Under the pieces are notes generated by a model. It had not been told where the DNA came from. It saw only the letters and a program-made list of their open reading frames with translations, and did no database searches. Made by a program: the position numbers and the translations under genes. DNA of 64,000 nt from assembly GCF_000349945.1 (NCBI RefSeq), contig NC_020516.1, forward strand, positions 4,340,001-4,404,000. The letters are read 5' to 3'. Below are positions 43,851 to 54,300 of the stretch, one piece after another (position 1 is the stretch's first letter; each line of letters begins with the position of its first letter). Source of the stretch: Azoarcus sp. KH32C (lineage in GTDB: Bacteria; Pseudomonadota; Gammaproteobacteria; Burkholderiales; Rhodocyclaceae).

Positions 43851-44975
43851 CTAGTCGCGGAACTTCCGGGCGATGGCCCGGAACTCCAGCCTGATTTCCA
43901 GAAGCGCGTCGACCACCGCCGGGTCGAAATGCGTACCGCGCCCTTCGACGATGATGCTCAGTGCATTTTCATGTGAATACTCGGGCTTGTAGACCCGCTT
44001 CGAAATCAAGGCGTCATAGACATCGGCAACGGCCATCAGGCGAGCTGACAGCGGGATCGCCTCGCCCGCGAGCCCCTGCGGATAGCCGGTGCCGTCCCAG
44101 CGCTCGTGATGACAGTAGGCAATCTCGCGCGCATAGCGCAGGAAGGACGTTTCGGCATCGCCAAACTCCTCTGCCGCGCGATCGATCGCGTCGCGGCCGT
44201 ATTCCGGATGCCGCCTCATGACTACCCACTCCTCGTCGGTCAGCTTGCCGGGCTTGTTGAGGATGGACTCGGGGATCGCGACCTTGCCGATATCGTGGAG
44301 CGGCGCCGACTTGAAGAGCAGCATGATGGCTTCGTCATCGAGTTCGTGCCGGAAGCGAGGATGGTGCTGCAGTTGCCGCGCCAGCGCACCGACATAGTTC
44401 TGCGTGCGCCGGATGTGGTTGCCGGTCTCGTTGTCGCGCGCTTCGGCCAGCGCGCAAAAAGCGCTGATCGTCGCGTCCTGGACGGCAATGATCTCCTGCT
44501 TGGTGCGCATGACCTGAGCGGACCGTTCGGCCACGACGCGCTCCAGATACTCGTTGCGCTTTCGCAGCAGGCGCGTGGCACGGGCGAACTCGAGGTGGTT
44601 GCGCACGCGGGCCAGCACGACCGGCAGGGAGAACGGCTTGTGGATGAAGTCTCCGGCGCCGGCGGCCAGTCCTTCGGCCTCGTCCGCAGCGCCGTCGAGG
44701 CTGCTCAGGAAAAGCACCGGGATGTCGCGGCTCGGCGGCGCGGCCTTGAGGCGCCGGCAGACCTCGAAGCCATGGAGTTCGGGCATCACGGCATCGAGCA
44801 GGATCAGGTCGGCGCGGCCGCCTTCGGCGACGTATTGAAGCGCCCGCGCGCCGCCCGTTGCCGTATGCACCTCGTAGTGCTCCCCGAGGAGTTCCTCGAG
44901 AATCAGCAGGCTGTCCGGCTGGTCGTCGACGACTAACAGATGCGGCCGGGGGTCATGCTCAAGTCGCTTGCTCAT
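43851..44975 (-). CDS. HD-GYP response regulator, c-di-GMP phosphodiesterase
   Basis: 374 aa. Receiver domain (1-125) with phospho-acceptor D61, coiled linker (about 130-175, ARATRLLRKRNEYLERVVAE), then an HD-GYP domain with HDIGKVAIPESILNKPG and HHERWDGTGYPQGL intact. Such RpfG-like proteins hydrolyse c-di-GMP when phosphorylated. It is the first gene of the run that goes through the Csu pilus to yfiR-yfiN, 152 bases downstream of the FixJ-type regulator. Confidence 0.9.
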   Translation of the reverse strand: MSKRLEHDPRPHLLVVDDQPDSLLILEELLGEHYEVHTATGGARALQYVAEGGRADLILLDAVMPELHGFEVCRRLKAAPPSRDIPVLFLSSLDGAADEAEGLAAGAGDFIHKPFSLPVVLARVRNHLEFARATRLLRKRNEYLERVVAERSAQVMRTKQEIIAVQDATISAFCALAEARDNETGNHIRRTQNYVGALARQLQHHPRFRHELDDEAIMLLFKSAPLHDIGKVAIPESILNKPGKLTDEEWVVMRRHPEYGRDAIDRAAEEFGDAETSFLRYAREIAYCHHERWDGTGYPQGLAGEAIPLSARLMAVADVYDALISKRVYKPEYSHENALSIIVEGRGTHFDPAVVDALLEIRLEFRAIARKFRD

Positions 44976-45127
44976 GCTGGGTGCCTCTGTTCAAGAACGG
45001 CGGGCGAGTCGGAACACGCGGAGACTTTCGACCTGCCGCAGCGGGCCGCTCAACGCATGATTTCGCTGGATTGGATTCGAATCGCGGCGCCGCGGGTTCC
45101 TTCAGGCGGCGCGGGATCGAGGGCGCA

Positions 45128-45748
45128 TCAGGGGCTGCGGGCCTGGGTGAACAGGAGCACCAGTTCGATCGCCGAATGCACGTGAAGCTTCTCCATGACG
45201 CGACCACGATGGTTGTCTACCGTGCGCGGGCTGATCCCCATCACATCGGCGATCTCCTTGCTCGACTTGCCGGTGGTCAGCAGCTTGAGGATGCGTGTCT
45301 CGGTCGGCGTCAGCAGCGACAAGCGCGCCTCGTTGGTCTTCGCCTTGCGCGCTTCCTCGTAGATCGTCCGGCTCTTGTCGAGCGCCCGCTGCACCTTCTC
45401 GAGGAAGTCGTTGTGCGAGAACGGCTTCTCGAGGTAGTCGAAGGCGCCCTGGCGCATCGCTTCGACCGCCGAGCCGACTTCGGCGAAGCCCGAGATGAAG
45501 ATCACCGGCAGCACGTGACCCCGCTCCTTGAGCTCGCGCTGGAACTCAAGCCCGCCCATGCCCGGCATGCGCATGTCCGACACCAGGCATTCGCAGGGGC
45601 CGGGCACGTAGGAGTCGAAAAACTCCTCGGCCGAGGTGAAGGTCACCGCGCGGATGCCGACGCTGTCGAGCAGTTCCGCCAGCATCCTCAGCATCGACGG
45701 CTGGTCGTCGACCGCATACACCACGCAACGCTTGTCGTTCTTTTCCAT
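45128..45748 (-). CDS. FixJ-family response regulator with LuxR helix-turn-helix
   Basis: 206 aa. Receiver domain with D58 (CLVSDMRMPG) and the closing YLEKPFSHNDF; C-terminal LuxR-type DNA-binding domain TPTETRILKLLTTGKSSKEIADVMGISPRTVDNHRGRV. The cognate kinase is not certain; three hybrid kinases lie upstream on the same strand. Likely controls the genes downstream (HD-GYP/Csu), which is inference from position. Confidence 0.88.
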   Translation of the reverse strand: MEKNDKRCVVYAVDDQPSMLRMLAELLDSVGIRAVTFTSAEEFFDSYVPGPCECLVSDMRMPGMGGLEFQRELKERGHVLPVIFISGFAEVGSAVEAMRQGAFDYLEKPFSHNDFLEKVQRALDKSRTIYEEARKAKTNEARLSLLTPTETRILKLLTTGKSSKEIADVMGISPRTVDNHRGRVMEKLHVHSAIELVLLFTQARSP

Positions 45749-45778
45749 GTCCGGGTACCGGGACCTGCAGCAAATGAT

Positions 45779-46144
45779 TCAGGAAATCAGTTTCGAGACG
45801 GCCGAAAGCATCTGCGCCGGCAGGAAAGGCTTGGTCACCCACGCCTTGGCGCCGGCAGCCTGCCCGGCGGACTTGCGGTCTTCGCCGGATTCGGTCGTCA
45901 GCATGATCACCGGCGTGAACTTGTAGGCCGGATGGGTCTTCAGCTGACGCACGAAGGTGATGCCATCCATATTAGGCATATTCACGTCCGAAATGACGAG
46001 ATGGATGCGCTGTCCGTCCGCCTTGCTCAGCGCATCGCGGCCGTCGCAGGCCTCAATCACGGAGTAGCCGGCACCCGTGAGCGCGAGCTTGACCACCTGG
46101 CGCAGCGAGGCGGAGTCATCGACGACCATTATCGTTTTGCTCAT
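45779..46144 (-). CDS. cheY: CheY-like single-domain response regulator
   Basis: 121 aa. MSKTIMVVDDSASLRQVVKLAL, phospho-acceptor D53 (HLVISDVNMPNMDGITF), MLTTESGE and WVTKPF. A typical output protein of chemosensory clusters. Eleven bases downstream of an MCP gene on the same strand. Confidence 0.87.
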   Translation of the reverse strand: MSKTIMVVDDSASLRQVVKLALTGAGYSVIEACDGRDALSKADGQRIHLVISDVNMPNMDGITFVRQLKTHPAYKFTPVIMLTTESGEDRKSAGQAAGAKAWVTKPFLPAQMLSAVSKLIS

Positions 46145-46155
46145 GGCGTATGCCC

Positions 46156-47325
46156 TCAGAAGAATTGGACTTCGGACGAAGCGGCCTTGCCGTTGGTGCG
46201 CATGTCCCGCTGCTCCAGCGTCACGTACTTGCGCTCCATTTCTGCGATCCACGCGCCGATGTCGATCGGCTGCGGCGTGCCCTGCACGGCACCGGACAGG
46301 CAGGTGGCGAGTCTTTCAATGTCCTGCCGCGAATGGGCGAGGATCTGCGACACGCGGTCCTGGAACTGCAGGCTGACGAGCACGTTCTCGACCTGCTGCC
46401 GCACGGCGTCGCTGCTCGTCGCCAGTTCCTCGGTCGCCGCCTGCATCCCCGACGCCGATTTGTCGAAGCGCTCGACGACCTGCGCGACCTTGTCGCGCGA
46501 CGCGTCGATCAGGATCCGGTCCTGCTCCTCGAGCCCGGCGACGGCCTGCGAGGTCGCGACGATGGAGGCGGTGATGCTCTCGATCCTGGCGCCGATCTGC
46601 CGCCCGATGTCGCCGGACGCGGTGGAGAGCTTGCGCACTTCGTCGGCGACGACGGCGAATCCCCGTCCGGCCTCGCCCGCGCGCGCCGCCTCGATGGCCG
46701 CGTTGAGTGCGAGCAGGTTGGTCTGGCTCGCGATCCCCGCGACGTCCGCCGCCATCTTGCGCAATTCGCCGATGACGGAAGACAGGTCGCGGATTTGGTC
46801 GAGCAAGGGCTGCTTCGCATCGAGGCCGGCCTTCATCTCGCCGAGCAGGACGCCGAGGTCGGACTGGCTCGTGGCGATCACGTCGACTAGGCCGGTCCCG
46901 GCGCCCAAGCCTTCCTGCGCCTGGCGCGAGGCGTCGAGCGCCGACTGGATCTGGCCCAGGATCACGGTGAACTGCTGCGTCAGGTCGGTGATGCCGGTCT
47001 CGACCTGCTGCGCGGCGATGTCGATATGCGTCGACCAGCGCGGCAGAATCTCGCCGCCGGCGTCTGCGACGCTGCGCACATAGTCCCCGAGCTGCCGGCT
47101 CTGCGCCTGCTCGTCGGCAAGCCTGCGATCCTCGTCGGCGCGGCTCGCCCGCAGGGACCGTAGCTCACCATCAAGCAGGACGGCGGCGATCAGGGTCGCG
47201 ACAGCGACGCCGCCACCCAGCAGCAGCGAGCTCGCCGAGGCATTCCCGACGAACGGCAGCGCAACGGCGCCCACCGCTCCGGGCAGCACGCATCCGGCCC
47301 ACACCAAGCGCGACGGGGTCGTCAT
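46156..47325 (-). CDS. Methyl-accepting chemotaxis-type protein with CheZ-like C-terminal motif
   Basis: 389 aa. Two close N-terminal membrane helices with almost no periplasmic loop, a helical region, then the MCP signalling hairpin SQTNLLALNAAIEAARAGEAGRGFAVVADEVRKL. After the hairpin lies VSLQFQDRVSQILAHSRQDIERL, which holds a D323-x3-Q327 pattern like the phosphatase site of CheZ. Senses something at the membrane or inside the cell. Encoded just before cheY. Confidence 0.85.
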   Translation of the reverse strand: MTTPSRLVWAGCVLPGAVGAVALPFVGNASASSLLLGGGVAVATLIAAVLLDGELRSLRASRADEDRRLADEQAQSRQLGDYVRSVADAGGEILPRWSTHIDIAAQQVETGITDLTQQFTVILGQIQSALDASRQAQEGLGAGTGLVDVIATSQSDLGVLLGEMKAGLDAKQPLLDQIRDLSSVIGELRKMAADVAGIASQTNLLALNAAIEAARAGEAGRGFAVVADEVRKLSTASGDIGRQIGARIESITASIVATSQAVAGLEEQDRILIDASRDKVAQVVERFDKSASGMQAATEELATSSDAVRQQVENVLVSLQFQDRVSQILAHSRQDIERLATCLSGAVQGTPQPIDIGAWIAEMERKYVTLEQRDMRTNGKAASSEVQFF

Positions 47326-47480
47326 TGCCCGCTCCCTATGCGAACGGCAACCGATTGCAGCGCCATGCCATTCTCCTTGCCCTTTGCCTTTGTCCTTTGC
47401 CCGTTGCATGCAGACTAGGCCGCTTCTACCGCAAAGGGCAGTGTAAAAACACACAAGTCTCCCGTGCGATATTCCCTTCG
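47326..47480. other. Spacer with short repeats between hybrid kinase and MCP genes
   Basis: 155 bases. On the minus strand the stretch 47370-47410 repeats GCAAAGG/ACAAAGG units just upstream of the MCP start; meaning unclear. No terminator seen. Confidence 0.4.
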
Positions 47481-49202
47481 TCAGCGGGCGGCCGGCACGT
47501 CCGGGGTCGCGGCGCGGCGGGCCATGTCCTGCTCCGCGCGGGCCGCCTCGATCAGCGTCCACACCTCTTGGAAACGGAAGTCTGCGGTCATCACAGCGAG
47601 CGCTGCGACCAACCCCGCCTGATCCGGCCCGATCGTCGCGAGCACCGCTTCGACCTTGGTGCCGTTGACCTCCTGCACGGCGGCGTATAGCGCATCGAGC
47701 GCCGCGGGCGGCAGGCCGGCGAGCGCCTTGGCGCTCACGGTCGGCGCAGGTGCTTCCGGCTGCGGCGGGGAGCCGGTTTCCGCGCCCGGCGATGCCTCGC
47801 CCCCGGCGCGGATGCCGAGATACCTTTCCAGCACGGCATACAGCGCCTGCTCGTCGAGCGGTTTCGTGAGGAAGTCGACGGCGCCCGCGGCCTGCGCCTT
47901 TTCGCGCACGTCGTCGCCACCGGTCCCGGAGAGCAGCACGATCGGCACGGCGGGGTCGGCCCTGCGGATGCGACGCGTGGCCTCGAAGCCGTCGAGCTCG
48001 GGCATGCGCGCGTCCATCAGGATCAGGTCCGGGCGGTGTCGCTGCCATTGGGTGACGGCGACGGCGCCGTTCTCGGCCTCGACGACCTCGACGCCGGACG
48101 GCTCCAGCACACAGCACAGCAGCAGGCGGCCTTCCGGCGCATCGTCGGCCACGAGGATCTTCCGGCCGCGGCCAGTCGCAAACGGCTCGACTTGCGGCGC
48201 AGCGGGTTGCGGCGCGATGGCGGCTGGCGCCTCGCAGAGCGGCAGCGAGAGATCGAATGCGAGCGCGTTGCCGTTGGCCGCCTGGCGATCGATGACGATC
48301 TCCCCGCCCATCAGGCGCAGATAGCGCTGACCCAGCGTCATTGCCAGGCCGGCGCCCTGCAGAGGCATCTGGCTGCCGGCAGAGCTGAAGGGCGCGAAGA
48401 GCGCCATCAGCGCTTCGGACGTTAGCCCCGGGCCGGAGTCGGCGATGCTGAATTGCATCGGCACCTGCCCCTCGGAGGCCGGCCTCGCGTGCGCGGCCAC
48501 GGTCACCTGCCCGCCGGCAGGAGTGCGGCCGATCGCATCCACGGTCAGCGCCTGCAGCACCCGCCGGAGCTTTCCGCGATCGCAACGGACCCAATCCGGC
48601 CCGATGACATCGACGGCCAGCGTCACGCCATGGCCTTCCGCGACGGCGCGCAGATTCGCGACCACGTCTTCGACGAGGCTCTGCACTCGAACCTCCTCGT
48701 CAGCGAGCGGCAGACAGCCTGCCTCGATCCGCGCCAATTCGATGAGATCATCGACCAGCGCAAGCATGCGTTCGCCCGCCCCCTGGATGCATTCGACGCT
48801 GCGCCGCGGCCCGGCGTCGAGCGTCGCCGACTCGAGCATCAGGCGCGAAAAACCGATCACGGTGTTGAGTGGCCCGTGCAGTTCGTGACTGACGGCGGAG
48901 AAGAAGGCGGCCCCGGCAGCGGGATCGACTTGCGCGGGGGCTTCGTCCTGCGCCGCACGCAGCGCCCCCCGGAGCCGGCGGTTGTCGAGCCACAAGGCGA
49001 CGATGCCGACTGCGCACAGGGCGACGACGACCAGCTCGATCACGAGGCGATCCCCGCGCAAGCGCGCGCCCGTTGCGGCAATCGGCAATCCATCATCGCC
49101 TCCCAGTGCTCGGTTAAGGATCGGAACCCCCACCGTGCGAAGCGGGAGGACGTCACCTGCGATGACGGATGATAGTTTCAAAAAGCATGTGCAACCAGAC
49201 AT
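47481..49202 (-). CDS. Hybrid histidine kinase (HK-receiver)
   Basis: 573 aa. One membrane helix (VIELVVVALCAVGIVALWL, about residues 54-72), H-box SAVSHELHGPLNTVIGF with H106, a HATPase domain whose G-box (QGAGLAMTLGQRYLRLMGG) is slightly off-consensus, and a receiver domain (KILVADDAPEGRLLL; LILMDARMPELDGF) followed by about 80 C-terminal residues without a recognised domain. The true start is uncertain: GTG at 49043, right before the membrane helix, is an alternative. Lies 15 bases after the stop of the next hybrid kinase. Confidence 0.83.
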   Translation of the reverse strand: MSGCTCFLKLSSVIAGDVLPLRTVGVPILNRALGGDDGLPIAATGARLRGDRLVIELVVVALCAVGIVALWLDNRRLRGALRAAQDEAPAQVDPAAGAAFFSAVSHELHGPLNTVIGFSRLMLESATLDAGPRRSVECIQGAGERMLALVDDLIELARIEAGCLPLADEEVRVQSLVEDVVANLRAVAEGHGVTLAVDVIGPDWVRCDRGKLRRVLQALTVDAIGRTPAGGQVTVAAHARPASEGQVPMQFSIADSGPGLTSEALMALFAPFSSAGSQMPLQGAGLAMTLGQRYLRLMGGEIVIDRQAANGNALAFDLSLPLCEAPAAIAPQPAAPQVEPFATGRGRKILVADDAPEGRLLLCCVLEPSGVEVVEAENGAVAVTQWQRHRPDLILMDARMPELDGFEATRRIRRADPAVPIVLLSGTGGDDVREKAQAAGAVDFLTKPLDEQALYAVLERYLGIRAGGEASPGAETGSPPQPEAPAPTVSAKALAGLPPAALDALYAAVQEVNGTKVEAVLATIGPDQAGLVAALAVMTADFRFQEVWTLIEAARAEQDMARRAATPDVPAAR

Positions 49203-49217
49203 TTCCGGCTGCAGGAC

Positions 49218-51194
49218 TCAGTGCGCGACCTCCGGCAACAGCTCGCCGACGATGCGCAACAACTCATTCCCCGACACGGGCTTCACCAGCACGCGGCGGA
49301 TGCCGGCCGCGGCGTCGGGCGGAACGTCGCTGCCCGAACACATGACAATCGGAAGGTCAGGGCGCCGCGAAAGGAGTTCCTGTGCGAGTTCGACGCCGGA
49401 TAGGCCGGGCATGACCTGGTCGATCAGCGCGAGGTCGAAGCGCGCCGGGTCGGCCCGGACCATTTCGAGCGCAGCATCAGGGTCCGTCGTCGCGACGACC
49501 TCACAGCCAGCCGACTCGAACAGGCCCTTTTCGAGTGCGGCGATGCTCTTCTCGTCATCGACGACCAGAACACGCCCCGACAGGCGGCGGCGCACCGGAA
49601 GCTCGTCGCCCGCCGCGGCATGCTCGCTGCGCACGCCGCAGCCCGGCAGGTAGATGTCGAAGCGCGTGCCGCGGCCGAGATGCGACTCGACCTGGATGTG
49701 CCCCCCCGCCGAATGCACGATGCCGTGGATCACGGAGAGTCCGAGTCCCGTCCCCTTGCCGACGTCCTTCGTCGAGAAGAAGGGGTCGAAGATGCGCGGC
49801 AGGTTCTCCGGCGAAATGCCGGGCCCGTCGTCGACCACCGTCAAGCGCACGAACTCGCCGTCGAAGTCCATGTGGCACGACGCGCAGCGCCGCAGCGCGG
49901 GCAGGCGCTCGAGCGTCACGCGGATATCGGCGTTGCCGCGCGAGCGGCAGGCGTCGCGGATGTTGATGCCGAGGTTCATCAGGATCTGGTGCAGATGCAC
50001 CGGGCGTATCTTCACCAGCGGCAGCAACGGGTCGAGGCGCAGGCGCACCGGCAGGTCGTCGCCGAGCGTGGAGCGCAGCAGGCGGACGACTTCGGTCACC
50101 AACGGTCCGACATCGATCGGCGCGGCCTCGGCCGTCTCGCTGCGGCTGAAGCTCAGCAACTGCGCGACCAGGTCCTTGCCGACGCGGCTCGCCTGCAGGA
50201 TCTCGGTGACGTGGCCGCCCAGCTTCTCATAGCGCCCGGCCTTGACCGCCGTCTCGGCGAATTCCGCAAAGCCGAGGATCACCGCCAGCAGGTTGTTGAA
50301 ATCATGCGCGATGCCGCTCGCGAGCTGCCCGATGGCCTCCATCTTCTGGGCATGCCACAGCTGCTCCTCGAGCTCCTGCCGCGCGCGCTCGGCCAGACGC
50401 CGCTCGGTGATGTCGTGCCGCGAGCGCAGGATGCCGAAGACGCTGCCGTCCTGGTCCAGCATCGGCCCCGAGTAGGTCTCGTAGATCCGCTCGCCGCCGT
50501 GCAACTCGGACCACCGCGTCTCCTCGGCGCGGACGGTCTCGCGGGCGAGGATCCGATCGTCGTCCGGCTCCGGGCCGCAATCCATGCCGATCATGTCGCC
50601 GGGCTGCATGCCGTGCTCCGCGGCCATCGCGCGATTGACGTGCAGGTAGCGGTTGTCGGTGCCCTTCACGTACACCGAGCCGGGATAGGCATCGACCACG
50701 TGCTGCAGCAGCGCGCGGCTGCGCTCGATCTCGGCCGTGCGCTCGCGCACCCGCGCCTCGAGGCTCTCCTGCTCCTGACGCAGCGCCAGCTTGACGCGCG
50801 CGAGGGTCACGTGGGTCCGCACGCGCGCGAGCACCTCCTCGCGCGCGAAGTTCTTCGCGATGAAATCGACCGCGCCGACGCGCAGCCCCTCCACGCGATC
50901 CATCGTTTCGTCCTGCGCGGACAGGAAGATGATGGGAACGTCCTCGCTGTGCGGGTCGGCCTTGATGCGCCGGCACACCTCGAAGCCGTGCATGCCCGGC
51001 ATCCGCACGTCGAGCAGCACGAGGTCGGGGCTGCGGGCCTGGATCGAGCGCAGCGCGAGTTCGCCGCTCTGCGCCTGCCGCACCGCATAGCCGGCCTCGT
51101 GCAGCCACAGCGACAGCAGTCTCAGGGAGGCGGCCGAATCATCCACCAGCAGGATCTCGCCGCGGTCCTCGCTGCTCGCAGGTTGTTCAGCCAT
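49218..51194 (-). CDS. Hybrid kinase: receiver-PAS-HK-receiver
   Basis: 658 aa, no membrane segment. Receiver 1 (about 10-130; LVLLDVRMPGMHGF), coiled coil, PAS (about 165-280; DAYPGSVYVKGTDNRYLHVN), H-box ASGIAHDFNNLLAVILGF with H297, HATPase with VGKGTGLGLSVIHGIVHSAGG, and receiver 2 (RVLVVDDEKSIAAL; LALIDQVMPGLSG). The HDFNNLL form marks the NtrB-like/PAS-HK4 subgroup. A CxxC (CASCHMDFDGEF) inside the ATPase domain is unusual and might bind metal. Confidence 0.87.
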   Translation of the reverse strand: MAEQPASSEDRGEILLVDDSAASLRLLSLWLHEAGYAVRQAQSGELALRSIQARSPDLVLLDVRMPGMHGFEVCRRIKADPHSEDVPIIFLSAQDETMDRVEGLRVGAVDFIAKNFAREEVLARVRTHVTLARVKLALRQEQESLEARVRERTAEIERSRALLQHVVDAYPGSVYVKGTDNRYLHVNRAMAAEHGMQPGDMIGMDCGPEPDDDRILARETVRAEETRWSELHGGERIYETYSGPMLDQDGSVFGILRSRHDITERRLAERARQELEEQLWHAQKMEAIGQLASGIAHDFNNLLAVILGFAEFAETAVKAGRYEKLGGHVTEILQASRVGKDLVAQLLSFSRSETAEAAPIDVGPLVTEVVRLLRSTLGDDLPVRLRLDPLLPLVKIRPVHLHQILMNLGINIRDACRSRGNADIRVTLERLPALRRCASCHMDFDGEFVRLTVVDDGPGISPENLPRIFDPFFSTKDVGKGTGLGLSVIHGIVHSAGGHIQVESHLGRGTRFDIYLPGCGVRSEHAAAGDELPVRRRLSGRVLVVDDEKSIAALEKGLFESAGCEVVATTDPDAALEMVRADPARFDLALIDQVMPGLSGVELAQELLSRRPDLPIVMCSGSDVPPDAAAGIRRVLVKPVSGNELLRIVGELLPEVAH

Positions 51195-51301
51195 CCTTGC
51201 CCCTCGCAGGCATCAAGATTCGGTTTGCCATGGATACGCGGGCCCAGTAGACCACGCACAAAACCCGTGCCACAAGAGAGGAAATACTCAGTTCGGTCCC
51301 C

Positions 51302-54300
51302 TCAGACGACAGGCAGCGCCTCCTCCTCGAGCCAGGCTTGGAGCCCCTCCAGCACGATGCCGAGCCGCCCGTCAAATTCCGTGAGCGCGGACTCGAGCGC
51401 GTCGTCCTCGCCGGCGCAGAGGACCGCCTCCAGCCGCCCCGCAGCCGACGACAAGGCCTCGGCGCCGATAGAAGCCGCAGACGACTTCAGCGAATGCGCG
51501 AGACGCGAAGCGGCTTCCGTGTCGCCGCGGCGAAGCGCGTCGCGCAATTCGCCGCTCGTGCCGGAGCGCGTCTCGTGGAACATGCGCAGCAGCTTCGCGT
51601 GAAGCTCCCGCCTGCCGAAGCAGTGCTTCAGGCCGGTTTCGACCGAGATTCCGGCGAGCGCACGCGGCGAAGCACAAGCGGGGACGGCAGGCGGCGCCGA
51701 AGTCTCGCACCGCTGCCCCCAGGTCGCGAGCTTCGCGAACAGCTCGACCGGGTCGAAAGGCTTGCTGATGTAATCGTTCATGCCAGCCGCGAGACACTTC
51801 TCCCGATCGCTCGCAAGCGCATGGGCAGTCATCGCGATGATCGGCAGCTCGCCGTCCGGCCGGTCGCGCCGAATCAGGCGCGTCGCGTCGTAGCCGCTCA
51901 TGCCCGGCATCTGGATGTCCATCAGCACGACGTCGAAGGCTTCGCGGCGCACGCGCTCCAGGGCTTCCTCGCCGTTGCCGGCGGTGACGATATGCCCGCC
52001 CGCGACCTCGGTCAGGAGATCCCGCGCGAGCTGCTGATTCACTTCGTTGTCCTCGACGAGCAGCACACGAAGGCCGGCGAGCTTGGGCTGAATGCGCGGC
52101 GCAGGTTCGGCCGGGGCGGGAGGCGCGGCAGGCAGCGCTTCGGCATGGCCGACGCCGAAGCGCGCCGTGAAATGAAAGTCGCTGCCCTGGCCCGGCTCGC
52201 TCGCGACGCCGATCTCGCCGCCCATCAGCTCGACGAGCCGCTTGCTGATCGCGAGGCCGAGCCCCGTGCCGCCGTGCTTGCGCGTCACTGATGCGTCGGC
52301 CTGCGTGAAGGGCTGGAAGAGCTGCGCTACCTGCGCCGCCCTCATGCCAATCCCCTGGTCGCGCACGGAAAAGCGCAGCATGACATCGCCGTCCACCATG
52401 GCTTGCGGAGCGACCACGACGACGACCTCGCCGTGCTCGGCGAACTTCACCGCATTGCCGCCCAGGTTGATCAGCACCTGGCGCAGGCGCAGCGGATCGC
52501 CGACGAGCACCGGCGGCACGTCCGCGGCGACGTCGAGCCGGATATGCAGCCCCTTCTCCTCGGCGCGCGGGCCGATGATGTCGACCATATCGCCAAGCAC
52601 CTCGTCGAGGGCGAACTCGCAGGATTCCAGGTCGACCTTGCCGGCCTCGATCTTCGACACGTCGAGGATGTCGTTGATGATGCCAAGCAGCGAGTTCGCC
52701 GCGCCCTTGATCTTCCTGAGGTAGTCGTCCTGCTTGGGGCTCAGCTCGGTGTAAAGCGCGAGGTTGGTCAGGCCGAGGATTGCATTCATCGGCGTGCGGA
52801 TCTCGTGGCTCATGTTGGCGAGGAACTCGCTCTTCGCCTGTGCGGCGGCCTGTGCCGCATCGCGCGCGCTGACGAGTTCCGTCGTGCGTTGCGCCACCAG
52901 TTCCTCCAGATGCTTGCGATGGCGTGTCAGCTCGTCCGCGTTGCGGCGCTTCTCGGTGATATCCTCGCGCACGGCGACGAAGTGCGTGATCGCGCCGGCC
53001 GGGTCGCGTATCGGCGTCGCGATGACGTATTCCGGATAGGTTTCCCCGTTCTTGCGCTTGTTGATCATCTCCCCCTGCCAGTGCTCGCCGCGACGCAGCG
53101 TCCCCCAGAAACTCGCGTAGGTCGACGGCGGCGTCAGGCCGGACTTCAGGAATCGGGCGTTGCGGCCGATCGTCTCCTCGCGGCTGTAACCCGTGGTGCG
53201 CACGAAGGCTTCGTTCACATACTCGATGTTGGCCTCGACGTCCGTGATCAGGATGCTCTCCGCGCTCTGCTCAACGGCGCGCGACAGCTTGCGCAGCTGA
53301 TCCTCGGTCCGCTTGCGCTCGGTGATGTCGATCCGGTTGCCGACGATGTAGCCGCTCGGGGTGCGGTTTTCGACGATCAGGATCCAGCGCCCGTCGCCCA
53401 GCTCCTGCTCGATCGGTCGCCCGGTCGGATTCTGATGCTCCTGCACGCGCCGTCGCACCCAGGCGTCGATGTCGCCCATCGCGTCCTTGTACTGGCCGCG
53501 CTCCGCCCCCTTGCGGACGATCTCTTCGAAGGTCGCGCCGGGAACGATCAGATCACGGCTCAGCGCGTACTTGTCACGATAGGCGCTGTTACAGATCACG
53601 AGCCGATCCTGTTCGTCGAAAATCGTGAACCCGCTCGCAACCTGCTCGACCGCTTCGCGCAGCAACTGGTTGGCGCGCTCAGCCGCCTCCGCGGCCGCCT
53701 TCTGCGCGGTGACGTTCTGTCCGACCCCGCGATAGCCGGTGAAACGCCGCTGGGCATCGAAAATGGGCAGTCCGCTGACCGAAACCCACACCGTCGCCCC
53801 GGTCGCATCACGCATCGCATACTGGAAGTTGCGGAAGGGCTCGTGCCGGCGCAGCAGCGCCATATGGGCGCGCGACATTTCCGGGGCGTTGAGATCGTCC
53901 TCGGCAAACACTTCGGCACGCGTCCGACCGAGCATGCTCGCCGCCGAGCGGCCGCAGGCGCGTTCGAAGTTCTCGGACAGGTAGCACAACCTCAGGTTGG
54001 CATCGAGTTCCCAGAACCAGTCGGCCGAACTGAGCGAGAAATCGCGGAAGCGCTGCTCGCTGACACTGCGGGCGCCGTCGACCTGGCGGCGTGCGCTGAT
54101 GTCCTCGACGGTCGACCAGATGTAGTTCCTGCCGTCGCGCCCGACGATCACAATGCCGCTGACGCGGACGGGCACGAGGCTGCCGTTGCGCCGCAAATAC
54201 TCGCGTTCATGAGGCCCATAGCGGCCGACTCGCAGGACTTTGCGGACGTCGGCCTCGGACAGCCGGCCCGGCCTCGGCACCCGCGATTCCGGATCATGCA

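Noticed and set aside
47370..47410. Short tandem repeats (GGCAAAGG-like) as a CRISPR or phase-variable tract
   Set aside because: Units are irregular, too few and lie in a non-coding spacer; no CRISPR structure and no coding frame to switch.
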